Positions 9,399 to 16,457 of a stretch of DNA of 36,799 nt are shown here, one piece after another. Position 1 is the stretch's first letter. Each line of letters starts with the position of its first letter. The stretch is from Acetobacterium sp. (GTDB lineage Bacteria; Bacillota; Clostridia; Eubacteriales; Eubacteriaceae), in assembly GCF_030652775.1 (NCBI RefSeq), contig NZ_JAUSPS010000042.1, forward strand, positions 1 through 36,799. The letters are read 5' to 3'. A model generated the notes under the pieces. The model made no database searches and had not been told where the DNA came from. It saw only the letters and a program-made list of their open reading frames with translations. A program made the translations under genes and the position numbers.

Positions 9399-9452
9399 AA
9401 AAGATCTTAATCGGCTGCATTAATTAAGCAGCAAATTAAGACCTCTTTGTCT
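9399..9452 (-). terminator. nifH leader attenuator 2 with overlapping hexaloop hairpin
   Basis: A 13-bp stem (9435-9447 with 9399-9411) contains an inner GCTGC/GCAGC pairing (9414-9418, 9428-9432). On the minus strand the 3' arm ends in TTTT and is followed by CGTTT. The alternative hairpin AGAC-AAAGAG-GTCT (9439-9452) uses the same GTCT and has the loop pattern A1...G4. The surrounding TTTAGACAA is shared with attenuator 3. Confidence 0.65.
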
Positions 9453-9477
9453 AAAGTGGGTAGGATGTGAAGGAAAC

Positions 9478-9529
9478 AAAAAAGGTCTCAGCACTTACCC
9501 AATTGTAAGGAGCTGAGACCACATTGTCT
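9478..9529 (-). terminator. nifH leader attenuator 1 with overlapping hexaloop hairpin
   Basis: This is the strongest of the three. The 9-bp stem GGTCTCAGC/GCTGAGACC (9512-9520 with 9484-9492) has an inner CTTAC/GTAAG stem and is followed on the minus strand by TTTTTTGTTT, a typical intrinsic terminator. The alternative hairpin AGAC-AATGTG-GTCT (9516-9529) competes for the GTCT half and again has a 6-base loop with A1 and G4. It lies about 30 nt after the predicted transcription start. Confidence 0.75.
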
Positions 9530-9565
9530 TCGTCAAATCCGTATTGCATTGTTTTCTATGGGCTT

Positions 9566-9594
9566 ATTATCCATGGAATGGGGGAATAAGTCAA
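9566..9594 (-). promoter_or_regulatory. Predicted sigma-70 promoter of the nif transcript
   Basis: The -35 is TTGACT (9589-9594) and the -10 is GATAAT (9566-9571), with a 17-bp spacer. A start near 9559 gives a leader of about 300 nt before nifH. No -24/-12 sigma-54 pattern was found nearby. Confidence 0.6.
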
Positions 9595-9608
9595 GCTGCT
9601 TCGGTTGT

Positions 9609-9635
9609 AAACCCTTTTCAAAGTGAAATGGGTTT
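9609..9635 (-). other. Hairpin upstream of the nif promoter
   Basis: AAACCC...GGGTTT arms of 11 bp with one mismatch enclose a 5-base loop. It lies just upstream of the -35 box. It may end read-through from the gene at 9829-10779 or be a protein-binding palindrome. No clear T-run follows it. Nothing else recognisable was found at 9636-9789. Confidence 0.4.
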
Positions 9636-9783
9636 AAGAATTGGAATGGGGCGTGACCGTTTTTTTAGACCAAAACCGGGATTGTACTTTAGTTAACTGC
9701 TGTGTTTTTCATCTGAAAGGCGGGGTGAAATCATTTTCACAGTTTTACAATGTTTTTGAGTTGGACTGGCTTTTTCTTGTTTA

Positions 9784-9808
9784 AATAAAACTTAAGTAAT
9801 TCTTAAGT
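9784..9808 (-). terminator. Weak terminator after the Cys-tail gene
   Basis: The perfect stem ACTTAAG/CTTAAGT (9790-9796, 9802-9808) is followed on the minus strand by TTTATTTAAAC. It is AT-rich and so of modest strength. A further small hairpin TGATCC/GGATCA spans the stop codon of the gene upstream. Confidence 0.5.
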
Positions 9809-9828
9809 CGTTGGCTGATCCGAGGGGA

Positions 9829-10779
9829 TCAACCGCAGCTAGAGCAGGAAGAACAGTCGCCGCAGGACTTCTTCATCGGATCATGAACTAGAATGGCCCG
9901 AACGGTGGCGTTTTTTAAATCCACCGTTACAATATCATCCTGAATGATTTCCATTTTATCATCGCTAAAGACGATGGTCATTGGTTCGGGAACCAGTATT
10001 TCCGGATCCAAAGTGCCTGGTTTCATCAGCGGCTGGACGAACTGCTTCCCTTCCGGTGCGGTGATCATCAATCCGTTATTGCCAGTAATCAGGGATCGGA
10101 TCACTCCAGCGGGGGAATAGTTCACTGAATTTTCGTCACAATTAATGCCATGGGCATTGCTGTCATAGGCGATCACAATCCCGATCGGGGTCACAATGGG
10201 TTCCGGCAGGGCGGGCTCAAAACTTTTCAATTTGCCATTTTCATATAAAGAGAAACCGTAGCGCACCTTCACCAGCCCATCGGGACTATTGATTTCGATG
10301 GTTTCCTGAGGCCACATGGTCAGACTCTTCAGAGCGCCACTTTCATAAAAGCAGAGGCTCACGACCTTGGCGGAAAAGGCCCCCACCGCCAGATCAAAGG
10401 CGGTTGGTTTAGCCAAAGTGAATTCGTCATTCTCGGTCCAGTAGCCGTTGATCCGGCCGTTTAAGGGGAACAAACGGTGGATCCGGCCGTTTTCATAAAA
10501 GCTGATCCGCTCGGCGGACAGGGCTCCCAGGGAGGTGATCACCTCGGTAGCGGTTTCCAGATCGATGCTTTTAATCTGGCCGCTTTTGAAAAATTCCAGG
10601 GCCAGTCCCTCCCGATTTCTCAGGTTTGAAGGGCCATAGTTGGGAACCAGAATGCCCACAGGGGTATTGATGGTATTGGGTTCGTCGAAGGCACAGCCTT
10701 TGGGTGAACCGTCGGTATAGGTTTCTAAAAAGGTTATCCCGGTGAGGGGGCCATATTTTTCAGTTTGGCAGGTTGACAT
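9829..10779 (-). CDS. MORN2/YwqK-like repeat protein with CxxCxxCxxC tail
   Basis: I do not know a named function for this 316-residue protein. It contains at least four units of the form [FL][YF][EK][NS]G.[LI][KH] (FFKSGQIKSI 63-72, FYENGRIHRL 94-103, FYESGALKSL 144-153, LYENGKLKSF 178-187), resembling MORN variant (YwqK) repeats. It ends in four regularly spaced cysteines (306, 309, 312, 315), a likely metal or Fe-S site. More cysteines lie at 4, 29, 143 and 214. There is no signal peptide or membrane segment. ATG follows AAAAGGAGCGCATC, 12 bp after the anfO-like gene, so the two form an operon upstream of nif. A role in metal handling for nitrogenase is inference from position only. Confidence 0.75.
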   Translation of the reverse strand: MSTCQTEKYGPLTGITFLETYTDGSPKGCAFDEPNTINTPVGILVPNYGPSNLRNREGLALEFFKSGQIKSIDLETATEVITSLGALSAERISFYENGRIHRLFPLNGRINGYWTENDEFTLAKPTAFDLAVGAFSAKVVSLCFYESGALKSLTMWPQETIEINSPDGLVKVRYGFSLYENGKLKSFEPALPEPIVTPIGIVIAYDSNAHGINCDENSVNYSPAGVIRSLITGNNGLMITAPEGKQFVQPLMKPGTLDPEILVPEPMTIVFSDDKMEIIQDDIVTVDLKNATVRAILVHDPMKKSCGDCSSCSSCG

Positions 10780-10791
10780 GATGCGCTCCTT

Positions 10792-11430
10792 TTATTCACA
10801 GCCAGCATGGGTGATGACCACATGTTTGGTGGAATTATTTTTATTTTCGATCCGGTATTGCATTTTCATTGCCGCTAATTGGTGTTCGAACCATGGTGGG
10901 ATATGGTCACAGACCACTTCCAGAGCGTAAAAGGGGGTTTCTTTTAAAAAGGGTAGCAGGGCCATTTTTGAACTCATTTCCGGGTGCTTTTTCTGCACCT
11001 GGGTTAAATCAAAGCGGTAATAACCAGGGACATCGGTTTCTTCTGGAGTCTGGGCCAGCAGACTGGCATCTTCTTTAGCTTCCCCGTCCTGACTGATCAG
11101 ATCGGCCTGGATGGCATCCAGTAATTCCAGATCAAAGTCTTCGGATTCGCAGATAATAAAGCCTGAACGGTCAAAAACCTGATAAGGAATACCGATGATC
11201 GCTTTGGCGATGATGATCCGGCAGTCATTGAAGGCGCCCAACATCTGACTGATGTTTTCCCGGATTGAAGCTAATCCGCCCGACAGATCACAGCTAAAGG
11301 GAATCGGATCGGATTTGCCCCAGCCATCGTCGGTTTTGGTATAGAAGACAAAATTGGTCATCTCATCGAACCGGGCAATCCGATGGGTATCATCACAAAA
11401 AACAGCCATTACATTTACATTTTCTTTCAT
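10792..11430 (-). CDS. anfO: AnfO-family nitrogenase accessory protein
   Basis: This 212-residue protein matches the AnfO family as I recall it: an N-terminal MAVFCDDTHRIARFDE strand region, a middle NDCRIIIAKAIIGIPY segment and a conserved C-terminal block running from LLPFLKETPFYALEVVCDH into IPPWFEHQL. AnfO genes were first described next to the iron-only nitrogenase genes, with unclear biochemical function. Here the gene is beside an apparently molybdenum-type nif cluster with no anfHDGK in view. The start ATG follows GAGGTGAACAA. It is the first gene of a two-gene operon with the Cys-tail repeat protein. It could serve an alternative nitrogenase elsewhere in the genome. The symbol reflects family membership, not proven function. 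Confidence 0.75.
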   Translation of the reverse strand: MKENVNVMAVFCDDTHRIARFDEMTNFVFYTKTDDGWGKSDPIPFSCDLSGGLASIRENISQMLGAFNDCRIIIAKAIIGIPYQVFDRSGFIICESEDFDLELLDAIQADLISQDGEAKEDASLLAQTPEETDVPGYYRFDLTQVQKKHPEMSSKMALLPFLKETPFYALEVVCDHIPPWFEHQLAAMKMQYRIENKNNSTKHVVITHAGCE

Positions 11431-11470
11431 TTGTTCACCTCATTGAATCGAATCATTACGGATTATTGAT

Positions 11471-11490
11471 TTAAAACAGAACTGTTTAAA
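11471..11490 (-). promoter_or_regulatory. Palindrome upstream of the anfO-like gene (candidate operator)
   Basis: TTAAAACAG-AA-CTGTTTAAA is a 9-2-9 inverted repeat with one mismatch, about 40 bp upstream of the ATG. A TATACT hexamer lies further upstream on the minus strand near 11500, but no good -35 was seen. It may be a regulator-binding site for this two-gene operon. Confidence 0.4.
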
Positions 11491-11625
11491 ATTAGTTGTA
11501 GTATAGCACAGAAATAAAAAAGTGCGACTGAATTAACACTAATTCGCTGAAAAAACGATTGCAGAAATTTGGTGGTTTAAGAATAACGACTGGTAGTCTG
11601 GGAACGAGAAGTGGCAAAAGCGGAT

Positions 11626-11651
11626 AAAAAAAACCCCTGAGAAATCAGGGG
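11626..11651 (-). terminator. Intrinsic terminator after membrane protein gene
   Basis: The perfect 7-bp stem CCCCTGA/TCAGGGG with a 4-base loop is followed by eight T on the minus strand. It ends the XRE regulator/membrane protein operon. Confidence 0.85.
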
Positions 11652-11677
11652 GCGTGAACCAACAGAAAGGGACGGGA

Positions 11678-12160
11678 CTATTGCTGATCATCGTCGTTGA
11701 ATTGGTCTTCCAGTTTTTTCTGGCGTTTTTTTACCAGAGTGCCAGTGACGAACAGGGCGACAAAGATCAGGGCAAACAGCATGGCAAAGATAAAAGCCGT
11801 TAGAGCGCCCAGCGCCAGCAGATTGTCTTTTAAATAAGCGTTGTTCATGGACATCGTAATGGCATAAATTACCGCAAAGGCTCCGGAGCCGATGAGGCTG
11901 TAGATCAGGTAGTTTTTGGTGGTGGGTTTGCTGTAAAAATCCCATTGTCCTTTTTTATAACAGCCCACCATGACCCCACCGCAGCTGATCATAAAGACGG
12001 TCCATTCAAAACCCCACTGGCTGAAGGGGGCATTGAGAAACATCGACTGAACAATGATGCTGCCCAGCAGCAGCCAGAAAACAATCCAAAAACACACATG
12101 CTCTATCTTATACAGCTCCAGTTCCTGGCGCTCATCTACTACTTTTTTAAATTTTTTCAT
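11678..12160 (-). CDS. Small integral membrane protein (DUF6773-like)
   Basis: This 160-residue protein has a charged N-terminus (MKKFKKVVDERQELELYKIEH), four likely hydrophobic segments and a charged C-terminal tail rich in K, Q and D. ATG at 12160 is preceded by GGGAGG. An upstream in-frame ATG at 12187 would put the ribosome site inside the gene. It overlaps the XRE regulator gene by 14 bp. Pairing of a small HTH regulator with a multi-pass membrane protein is common in Firmicutes, often with the membrane protein as the regulated target. Specific function is unknown. Confidence 0.75.
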   Translation of the reverse strand: MKKFKKVVDERQELELYKIEHVCFWIVFWLLLGSIIVQSMFLNAPFSQWGFEWTVFMISCGGVMVGCYKKGQWDFYSKPTTKNYLIYSLIGSGAFAVIYAITMSMNNAYLKDNLLALGALTAFIFAMLFALIFVALFVTGTLVKKRQKKLEDQFNDDDQQ

Positions 12161-12359
12161 TGTCGTTTTCCTCCCAAAATAAATCATTTAAAGTTTTTCC
12201 CAGCGCTCTACAGATGGCAATGCACAACTGTAAAGAAGGGTTAAATTTACCGGCTTCAATCATGCCGATGGTTTGTCTGGTGACGCCGACCCGTTTGGCC
12301 AACTCTTCCTGGGAAATATCTTTCTCGGCCCTGGCCACCTTTAATTTTATATTTTTCAT
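12147..12359 (-). CDS. XRE-family HTH transcriptional regulator
   Basis: This 70-residue protein is nearly all HTH_3 domain: LKVARAEKDISQEELAKRVG, then VTRQTIGMIEAGKFNPSL as the recognition-helix region, then CRALGKTLNDLFWEE. It resembles the small YozG-like regulators encoded next to membrane proteins. ATG at 12359 is preceded by AAGGAGTGATCAG. A longer open frame upstream runs through the promoter and is not credible. It likely represses its own two-gene operon. Confidence 0.88.
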   Translation of the reverse strand: MKNIKLKVARAEKDISQEELAKRVGVTRQTIGMIEAGKFNPSLQLCIAICRALGKTLNDLFWEENDNEKI

Positions 12360-12381
12360 CTGATCACTCCTTACATTGCAT

Positions 12382-12410
12382 ATAGTACAGTATAAGATAT
12401 AAAATGTCAA
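12382..12410 (-). promoter_or_regulatory. Promoter of the XRE regulator operon
   Basis: The -35 is TTGACA (12405-12410), the spacer is 17 bp and the -10 is TACTAT (12382-12387). The -10 lies within an imperfect palindrome (TATACTGTACTATA on the minus strand) that could be an autoregulatory operator. Confidence 0.7.
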
Positions 12411-12435
12411 GTATATGTTGCATAATGGTAAATAT

Positions 12436-12459
12436 AAAAAGCAGACAACGGTTGTCTGC
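12436..12459 (-). terminator. Intrinsic terminator after SPL-like radical SAM gene
   Basis: The 8-bp stem GCAGACAA/TTGTCTGC with a 3-base loop is followed on the minus strand by TTTTTATATTT. Confidence 0.8.
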
Positions 12460-12530
12460 CGGTTAGGGAAAGGGCTTTTGGGGGGGCGGCTGGCCGCACC
12501 GATCAATCGTAAATCAGCGGTACGATTCCC

Positions 12531-13415
12531 CTAAAATAAAAATGACAATTGCTGGCTGCCGTGTTCCAGTTTGTAGCGGGCGACGATGTCTTCCATTTTG
12601 TAAAGCAGGCCCTGGCGTTGACACTCCCGGGTGAAGGTAGTCCAGAGACTTTTAGCCTGGGGGCTGGCGCAGCTGTAGGCGTTGCCGAAGCTGCGGAGAT
12701 ATTCTTTTTTGATACCCGGAAAATGGGCATCCAGCTGGTCGTAAAAATAAAGGCGCTGGGAATCCCGGAGGGTCACCCCGAAGGCGGGATATATAAAGCG
12801 GGCGCCATGTTCGGCGGCGGCAGCGACAATGCCCTTGATGTTTGCCGGGGTATCATTAATAAAGGGGAGAATCGGCATCAGTAGCACGCCGGCAAAGACA
12901 CCGCGGTCGCTCAGCTCTTTGATGGCGGCAAAGCGGTTTGAACTGGGAGCGACTCGGGGCTCAATGATTTTGGCCAGCTGATCGTCGGCACAGGTAATTG
13001 TGATTTTGACAATTACTGGCGATCGTTGCTGGATGGCGGCGAGCAGATCGCTATCCCGGGTCACCAGGGGGCTTTTAGTGGCAATGGCCACTCCAAAACC
13101 ATAGCGTTTGAAAAGTTCCAGCGCCTGTCTGGTCAGTTGATGCTGTTTCTCCATGGGATTATAGGGATCACTCATCGCGCCGGTGCCGACAACACCTTTT
13201 AAACTCTTGCGTCTCAGGTTATCCTCCAGAATGTTCAGGGCGTTAGCTTTAGCCCGGACCTGGTCAAAGGCTTCAATCCCATAACAGTCACTGCGGCTGT
13301 CGCAGTAAATACAGCCATGGGAGCAGCCGCGGTAGATATTCATATTATAGTCGGTGCCGAACCAGAAATTATTTTTGGTCCGGGCCAACATATTTTTAGC
13401 CGGTATGGTTTCCAT
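12531..13415 (-). CDS. SPL-family radical SAM protein
   Basis: This 294-residue radical SAM protein has the cluster motif CSHGCIYC at 31-38 (C31, C35, C38), preceded by NMNIYRG, which is typical of the SplB-related family (Rv2578c type). GTGAMSDPYNPMEK in the next part is also characteristic of this group. The family includes spore photoproduct lyase, but members like this one usually lack a proven substrate, so I do not call it a DNA repair enzyme. ATG follows AAAGGGACCTT. It lies 24 bp after the pentapeptide-repeat gene and is probably co-transcribed with it. Confidence 0.85.
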   Translation of the reverse strand: METIPAKNMLARTKNNFWFGTDYNMNIYRGCSHGCIYCDSRSDCYGIEAFDQVRAKANALNILEDNLRRKSLKGVVGTGAMSDPYNPMEKQHQLTRQALELFKRYGFGVAIATKSPLVTRDSDLLAAIQQRSPVIVKITITCADDQLAKIIEPRVAPSSNRFAAIKELSDRGVFAGVLLMPILPFINDTPANIKGIVAAAAEHGARFIYPAFGVTLRDSQRLYFYDQLDAHFPGIKKEYLRSFGNAYSCASPQAKSLWTTFTRECQRQGLLYKMEDIVARYKLEHGSQQLSFLF

Positions 13416-13439
13416 AAGGTCCCTTTCTTAAGCGAACTT

Positions 13440-14084
13440 TCAGCGCACAATTAAGCCTAATAACTTGGCCAGTTCGGCGGCCTGGTAGGTGGAGACAATG
13501 GCACCGTTTAATGCTTCGATGGAGACAATCAGGCCGTCGATCTGGCTGCTGGTGAAGTCCAGCCCTTTCAGTGGTGTTTTGAAAAAACTGGCGGCTTCGA
13601 AGTTGACTTCATCCAGCTGGATCTGTCCTAACTTGCACTCGGAAAAAGTGGTATGACTGAAATCGCACAGGGAAATTTCCAGGGCTTTGAGTTTGGCTTT
13701 GCTGAAATTGGCGTACTGGAAATTACTGTCGGAAAAGCAGATGTTCTCCAATTGAGCCTGGTGAAAATCAACCCCTACCATTTTGCAGGAAATGAATTCA
13801 CAGCGATTAAAATAACCGTCGGTAAAGTCGTTATTGGATAGATTGCAGGACTTAAAACGGAGGTCTCGACAATCTGCTTTTTCAAAGCGGCAGTCGGTTA
13901 ACTCACAGTTTTCAAAAACGGATCCCCGGAAGGACAGGTAAGAAAAATCAAGGCCCGTCAGGGTCAAGTCCTTAAAATGTTTATTTTCCATATCTATTTC
14001 TTCCTTCCGGGACCAGGCCATCAGCGATGGCAAATCCTCAGTGAACTCCAGATCAGGGGGGATGTTTGGTTTTGAGCGTTTCAT
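13440..14084 (-). CDS. Pentapeptide-repeat protein
   Basis: This 214-residue protein consists from about residue 38 of A(D/N)LXX-type pentapeptides with Phe or Leu at the centre (for example LDFSYLSFRGSVFENCELTD and CRFEKADCRDLRFKSCNLSN), which form a right-handed quadrilateral beta helix. Length and Cys-rich units resemble the Qnr/McbG group, which mimic DNA and protect gyrase, but the sequence alone does not show that activity. ATG follows CGGAGGCTTT. It is divergent from the aminotransferase gene. Confidence 0.85.
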   Translation of the reverse strand: MKRSKPNIPPDLEFTEDLPSLMAWSRKEEIDMENKHFKDLTLTGLDFSYLSFRGSVFENCELTDCRFEKADCRDLRFKSCNLSNNDFTDGYFNRCEFISCKMVGVDFHQAQLENICFSDSNFQYANFSKAKLKALEISLCDFSHTTFSECKLGQIQLDEVNFEAASFFKTPLKGLDFTSSQIDGLIVSIEALNGAIVSTYQAAELAKLLGLIVR

Positions 14085-14165
14085 AAAGCCTCCGATATAG
14101 TGATGTATTTATGATCAGTTTAACATGATTTTTAAAAACTGTACAATTAAATAGGCTTCAGATAT

Positions 14166-14194
14166 TTGCATTTTTTATTGATAAAGTTTATAAT
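14166..14194 (+). promoter_or_regulatory. Candidate promoter of aminotransferase operon
   Basis: TTGCAT (14166-14171), a 17-bp spacer and TATAAT (14189-14194) lie 45 bp upstream of the ATG. The -10 is perfect and the -35 is weak. Confidence 0.45.
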
Positions 14195-14238
14195 TTTCAG
14201 CAGAGTCATTGTGATAATACGAACAAACAGGAGAAAAA

Positions 14239-15447
14239 ATGGAAACATCTCAGCGCATCCAAAAAATGGGTGAACCTGCCCTATTAAAATACTATCCGCT
14301 GGTGAGCGAAGCTCAGAAAAAGGGGAAAAAGGTTTATTTTTTAAACATCGGCCAGCCGGATATCAAAACCCCGGTCGGCTTTTTAGACAGTGTCAACTGT
14401 ATTGATCAGGAAGTCTTATCCTATCAGGCCCCGGAAGGCATCATTGAGCTTCGTGAAGCGGCCTGCGATTATTACCAACGGCTGGGCCTGGATTACGACA
14501 TCGGCGACCTCTTTGTCACCAACGGTGGCAGTGAAGCATTGCTGTTTACTTTTATCGGGATCTGCAATGCCGGGGATGAAATCCTCACCGCCGAACCGCT
14601 TTACAGTATTTATAAGGAAATGGCTGCCGCTACTGACGTCAGCCTGGTTGGTTTTAAAACCTATGCCGAAGATGGCTTTGCTCTGCCCGATGCAGCGGTG
14701 ATTGAAGCCGCGATTACCCCGCGAACCCGAGCCCTGTTAATGACCAATCCCGGGAATCCCACCGGCAAGGTCTTTTCTAAGGAAGAAATCGAGGTGATGG
14801 TGAAACTGGCCATCAAACACAATCTCTATCTGATTTCGGATGAGGTCTACCGGGAGTTTGTCTACGACAGCCAGGATTATTTGAGTCCGGCCCAGTATCG
14901 GGAACTGGATCAGCATTTTATCCTGATTGACAGTATTTCTAAGCGTTACAGCGCCTGTGGAGCCCGGATCGGCTTTATTGTGTCCAAAAATAAAAGCCTG
15001 ATGAATCAGCTCAAAAAGTTGGTTCAGATGCGGTTGTCGGTCTCAACGGTCGATCAGATCGGGGCAGTTTCGCTGCTGAAACTGGATGGCCATTTTTTTG
15101 ACGGAGTCTTAAAGGAATATACCAGCCGGCGCGAGATCGTTTATGCAGCCCTGCAGGAAATTCCCGGTGTCATCTGCAAAGAACCCCGGGGCGCCTTTTA
15201 CTTTATGGCCAAGCTGCCGATCAAAGAAGCCTGCCATTTCATCGAATGGCTGATCAACGAGTTTGATTATCAGGGTGAAACGGTGCTCTTATCCCCGGCC
15301 AATGATTTTTATTTAAACCCTCAGGACGGCGCCGATGAGGTTCGCATCGCCTATGTATTAAATGGTGATGATATGAAAAAAAGTATGGAAATTCTAAAAC
15401 ATGGCCTGGCTGCCTATGCCCAAGCTTTTCCGGAGCTGTGTAAATAA
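14239..15447 (+). CDS. PLP-dependent aminotransferase, class I/II
   Basis: This 402-residue fold-type I aminotransferase resembles aspartate/aromatic aminotransferases. Visible motifs are NIGQPD near the N-terminus, TNGGSEALLF for phosphate binding, TNPGNPTG near the middle, SDEVYREF, and the PLP lysine K235 in DSISKRYSACGARIG. A late RIAY carries the usual substrate-carboxylate arginine. The amino donor cannot be assigned from sequence. ATG follows AGGAGAAAAA. It leads a three-gene plus-strand run with yhaM-like and acyl-ACP thioesterase genes. Confidence 0.9.
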   Translation: METSQRIQKMGEPALLKYYPLVSEAQKKGKKVYFLNIGQPDIKTPVGFLDSVNCIDQEVLSYQAPEGIIELREAACDYYQRLGLDYDIGDLFVTNGGSEALLFTFIGICNAGDEILTAEPLYSIYKEMAAATDVSLVGFKTYAEDGFALPDAAVIEAAITPRTRALLMTNPGNPTGKVFSKEEIEVMVKLAIKHNLYLISDEVYREFVYDSQDYLSPAQYRELDQHFILIDSISKRYSACGARIGFIVSKNKSLMNQLKKLVQMRLSVSTVDQIGAVSLLKLDGHFFDGVLKEYTSRREIVYAALQEIPGVICKEPRGAFYFMAKLPIKEACHFIEWLINEFDYQGETVLLSPANDFYLNPQDGADEVRIAYVLNGDDMKKSMEILKHGLAAYAQAFPELCK

Positions 15448-15500
15448 CTTATAAACCGTAGCTTGAAATTATTAATTAATAAAACAACAAGGAGAACAAA

Positions 15501-16448
15501 TTGAAAATTAAGTCAGTACAGAAAGGTCAGGATTATCTTGGCTTTTTATTTATAAAGTCGCAGATGACCAAAACCGCCACCAATGGCAGCCGCTATTTTA
15601 ACATGGTGTTGAACGATGCCGATTTTGACGAAATTGATGGCAAAAAATGGGACGTCAAACCGGAGGATGAGGAAATCTTCACCAATGGCAAACTGGTCAA
15701 AATTAAAGGTAAAGTCCAGGAATTCAACAGCCGGCTGCAGTTGATTGTCGAAAAAATGCGGCTGGCCGACGAGTCCGATGAGGTGAGTATCAATGATTTT
15801 ATTGAAACGGTGCCGGTGGATATCGACGAAATGCTCGGCTATATCAATGATACCATTGATGATTTTGCCAATGCCGACATCGCTGCCATTACTAAAAAAA
15901 TATTTGGTGACCAGACCGCGACCCTGAGTTATTTTCCGGCGGCCAAAAAGCACCATCATGCCATCAAGGGCGGACTGCTCTACCATACCTATTCGATGCT
16001 CCGAATCGGCAAAGGGTTGGTAGCGATTTACCCCTTTATCAACCGGGATCTACTTTATGCTGGCATCATTCTCCACGATATCGGCAAAATCAATGAAATG
16101 GTCTCTGACGAAAACGGATCAGTTTCTGATTATACCCCGGAGGGCAAATTGCTGGGACACATCACCCAGGAAATTGTTGAACTGGAACTGGTGGGGCAGT
16201 CGCTGGGCACCGACCCTGAGGTCTTGATGATGCTCAAACATATGATTCTATCCCATCATTACCAGCCGGAATTCGGCAGTCCCAAACGGCCGATGTTCCC
16301 GGAAGCTGAGCTACTCCACCATATTGACATGATCGACGCCCGGATGTACACGATGGAACAGGCTCTGAACCGGGTGGAACCGGGCACCTTTACTGAACCT
16401 AACTGGAGTCTTGATGGCATCAGTCTGTTTCGCCGCAGTTTTGAATAG
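15501..16448 (+). CDS. yhaM: YhaM-like 3'-5' exoribonuclease (OB-fold plus HD domain)
   Basis: This 315-residue protein, close to the usual 314 of YhaM, trims RNA or ssDNA from the 3' end in Firmicutes. Residues 1-95 form an OB-fold-like nucleic-acid domain (ending LQLIVEKMRLAD). The HD phosphohydrolase domain spans about 150-300, with the KHHHAIKGGLLYHTYSM metal-binding segment, H192-D193 in ILHDIGK, and LSHHYQPEFGSP. The start is TTG at 15501 behind AAGGAGAACAAA. It lies 9 bp upstream of the thioesterase gene. Confidence 0.88.
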   Translation: MKIKSVQKGQDYLGFLFIKSQMTKTATNGSRYFNMVLNDADFDEIDGKKWDVKPEDEEIFTNGKLVKIKGKVQEFNSRLQLIVEKMRLADESDEVSINDFIETVPVDIDEMLGYINDTIDDFANADIAAITKKIFGDQTATLSYFPAAKKHHHAIKGGLLYHTYSMLRIGKGLVAIYPFINRDLLYAGIILHDIGKINEMVSDENGSVSDYTPEGKLLGHITQEIVELELVGQSLGTDPEVLMMLKHMILSHHYQPEFGSPKRPMFPEAELLHHIDMIDARMYTMEQALNRVEPGTFTEPNWSLDGISLFRRSFE

Positions 16449-16457
16449 GAGCTTCTA

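Noticed and set aside
9560..9829. Sigma-54 (-24/-12) promoter for nif
   Set aside because: The closest match, TGGC-N6-TTGT near 9768, has the wrong spacing and lies on the strand opposite to nif. A well-spaced sigma-70 type promoter is present.
12531..13415. Calling the SPL-like protein spore photoproduct lyase
   Set aside because: The motif and CSHGCIYC context fit the wider SPL-related family whose members mostly lack a known substrate. No spore genes are nearby.
13440..14084. Calling the pentapeptide-repeat protein a quinolone resistance (Qnr) determinant
   Set aside because: Length and fold are similar, but pentapeptide proteins are diverse and nothing in the context supports gyrase protection.
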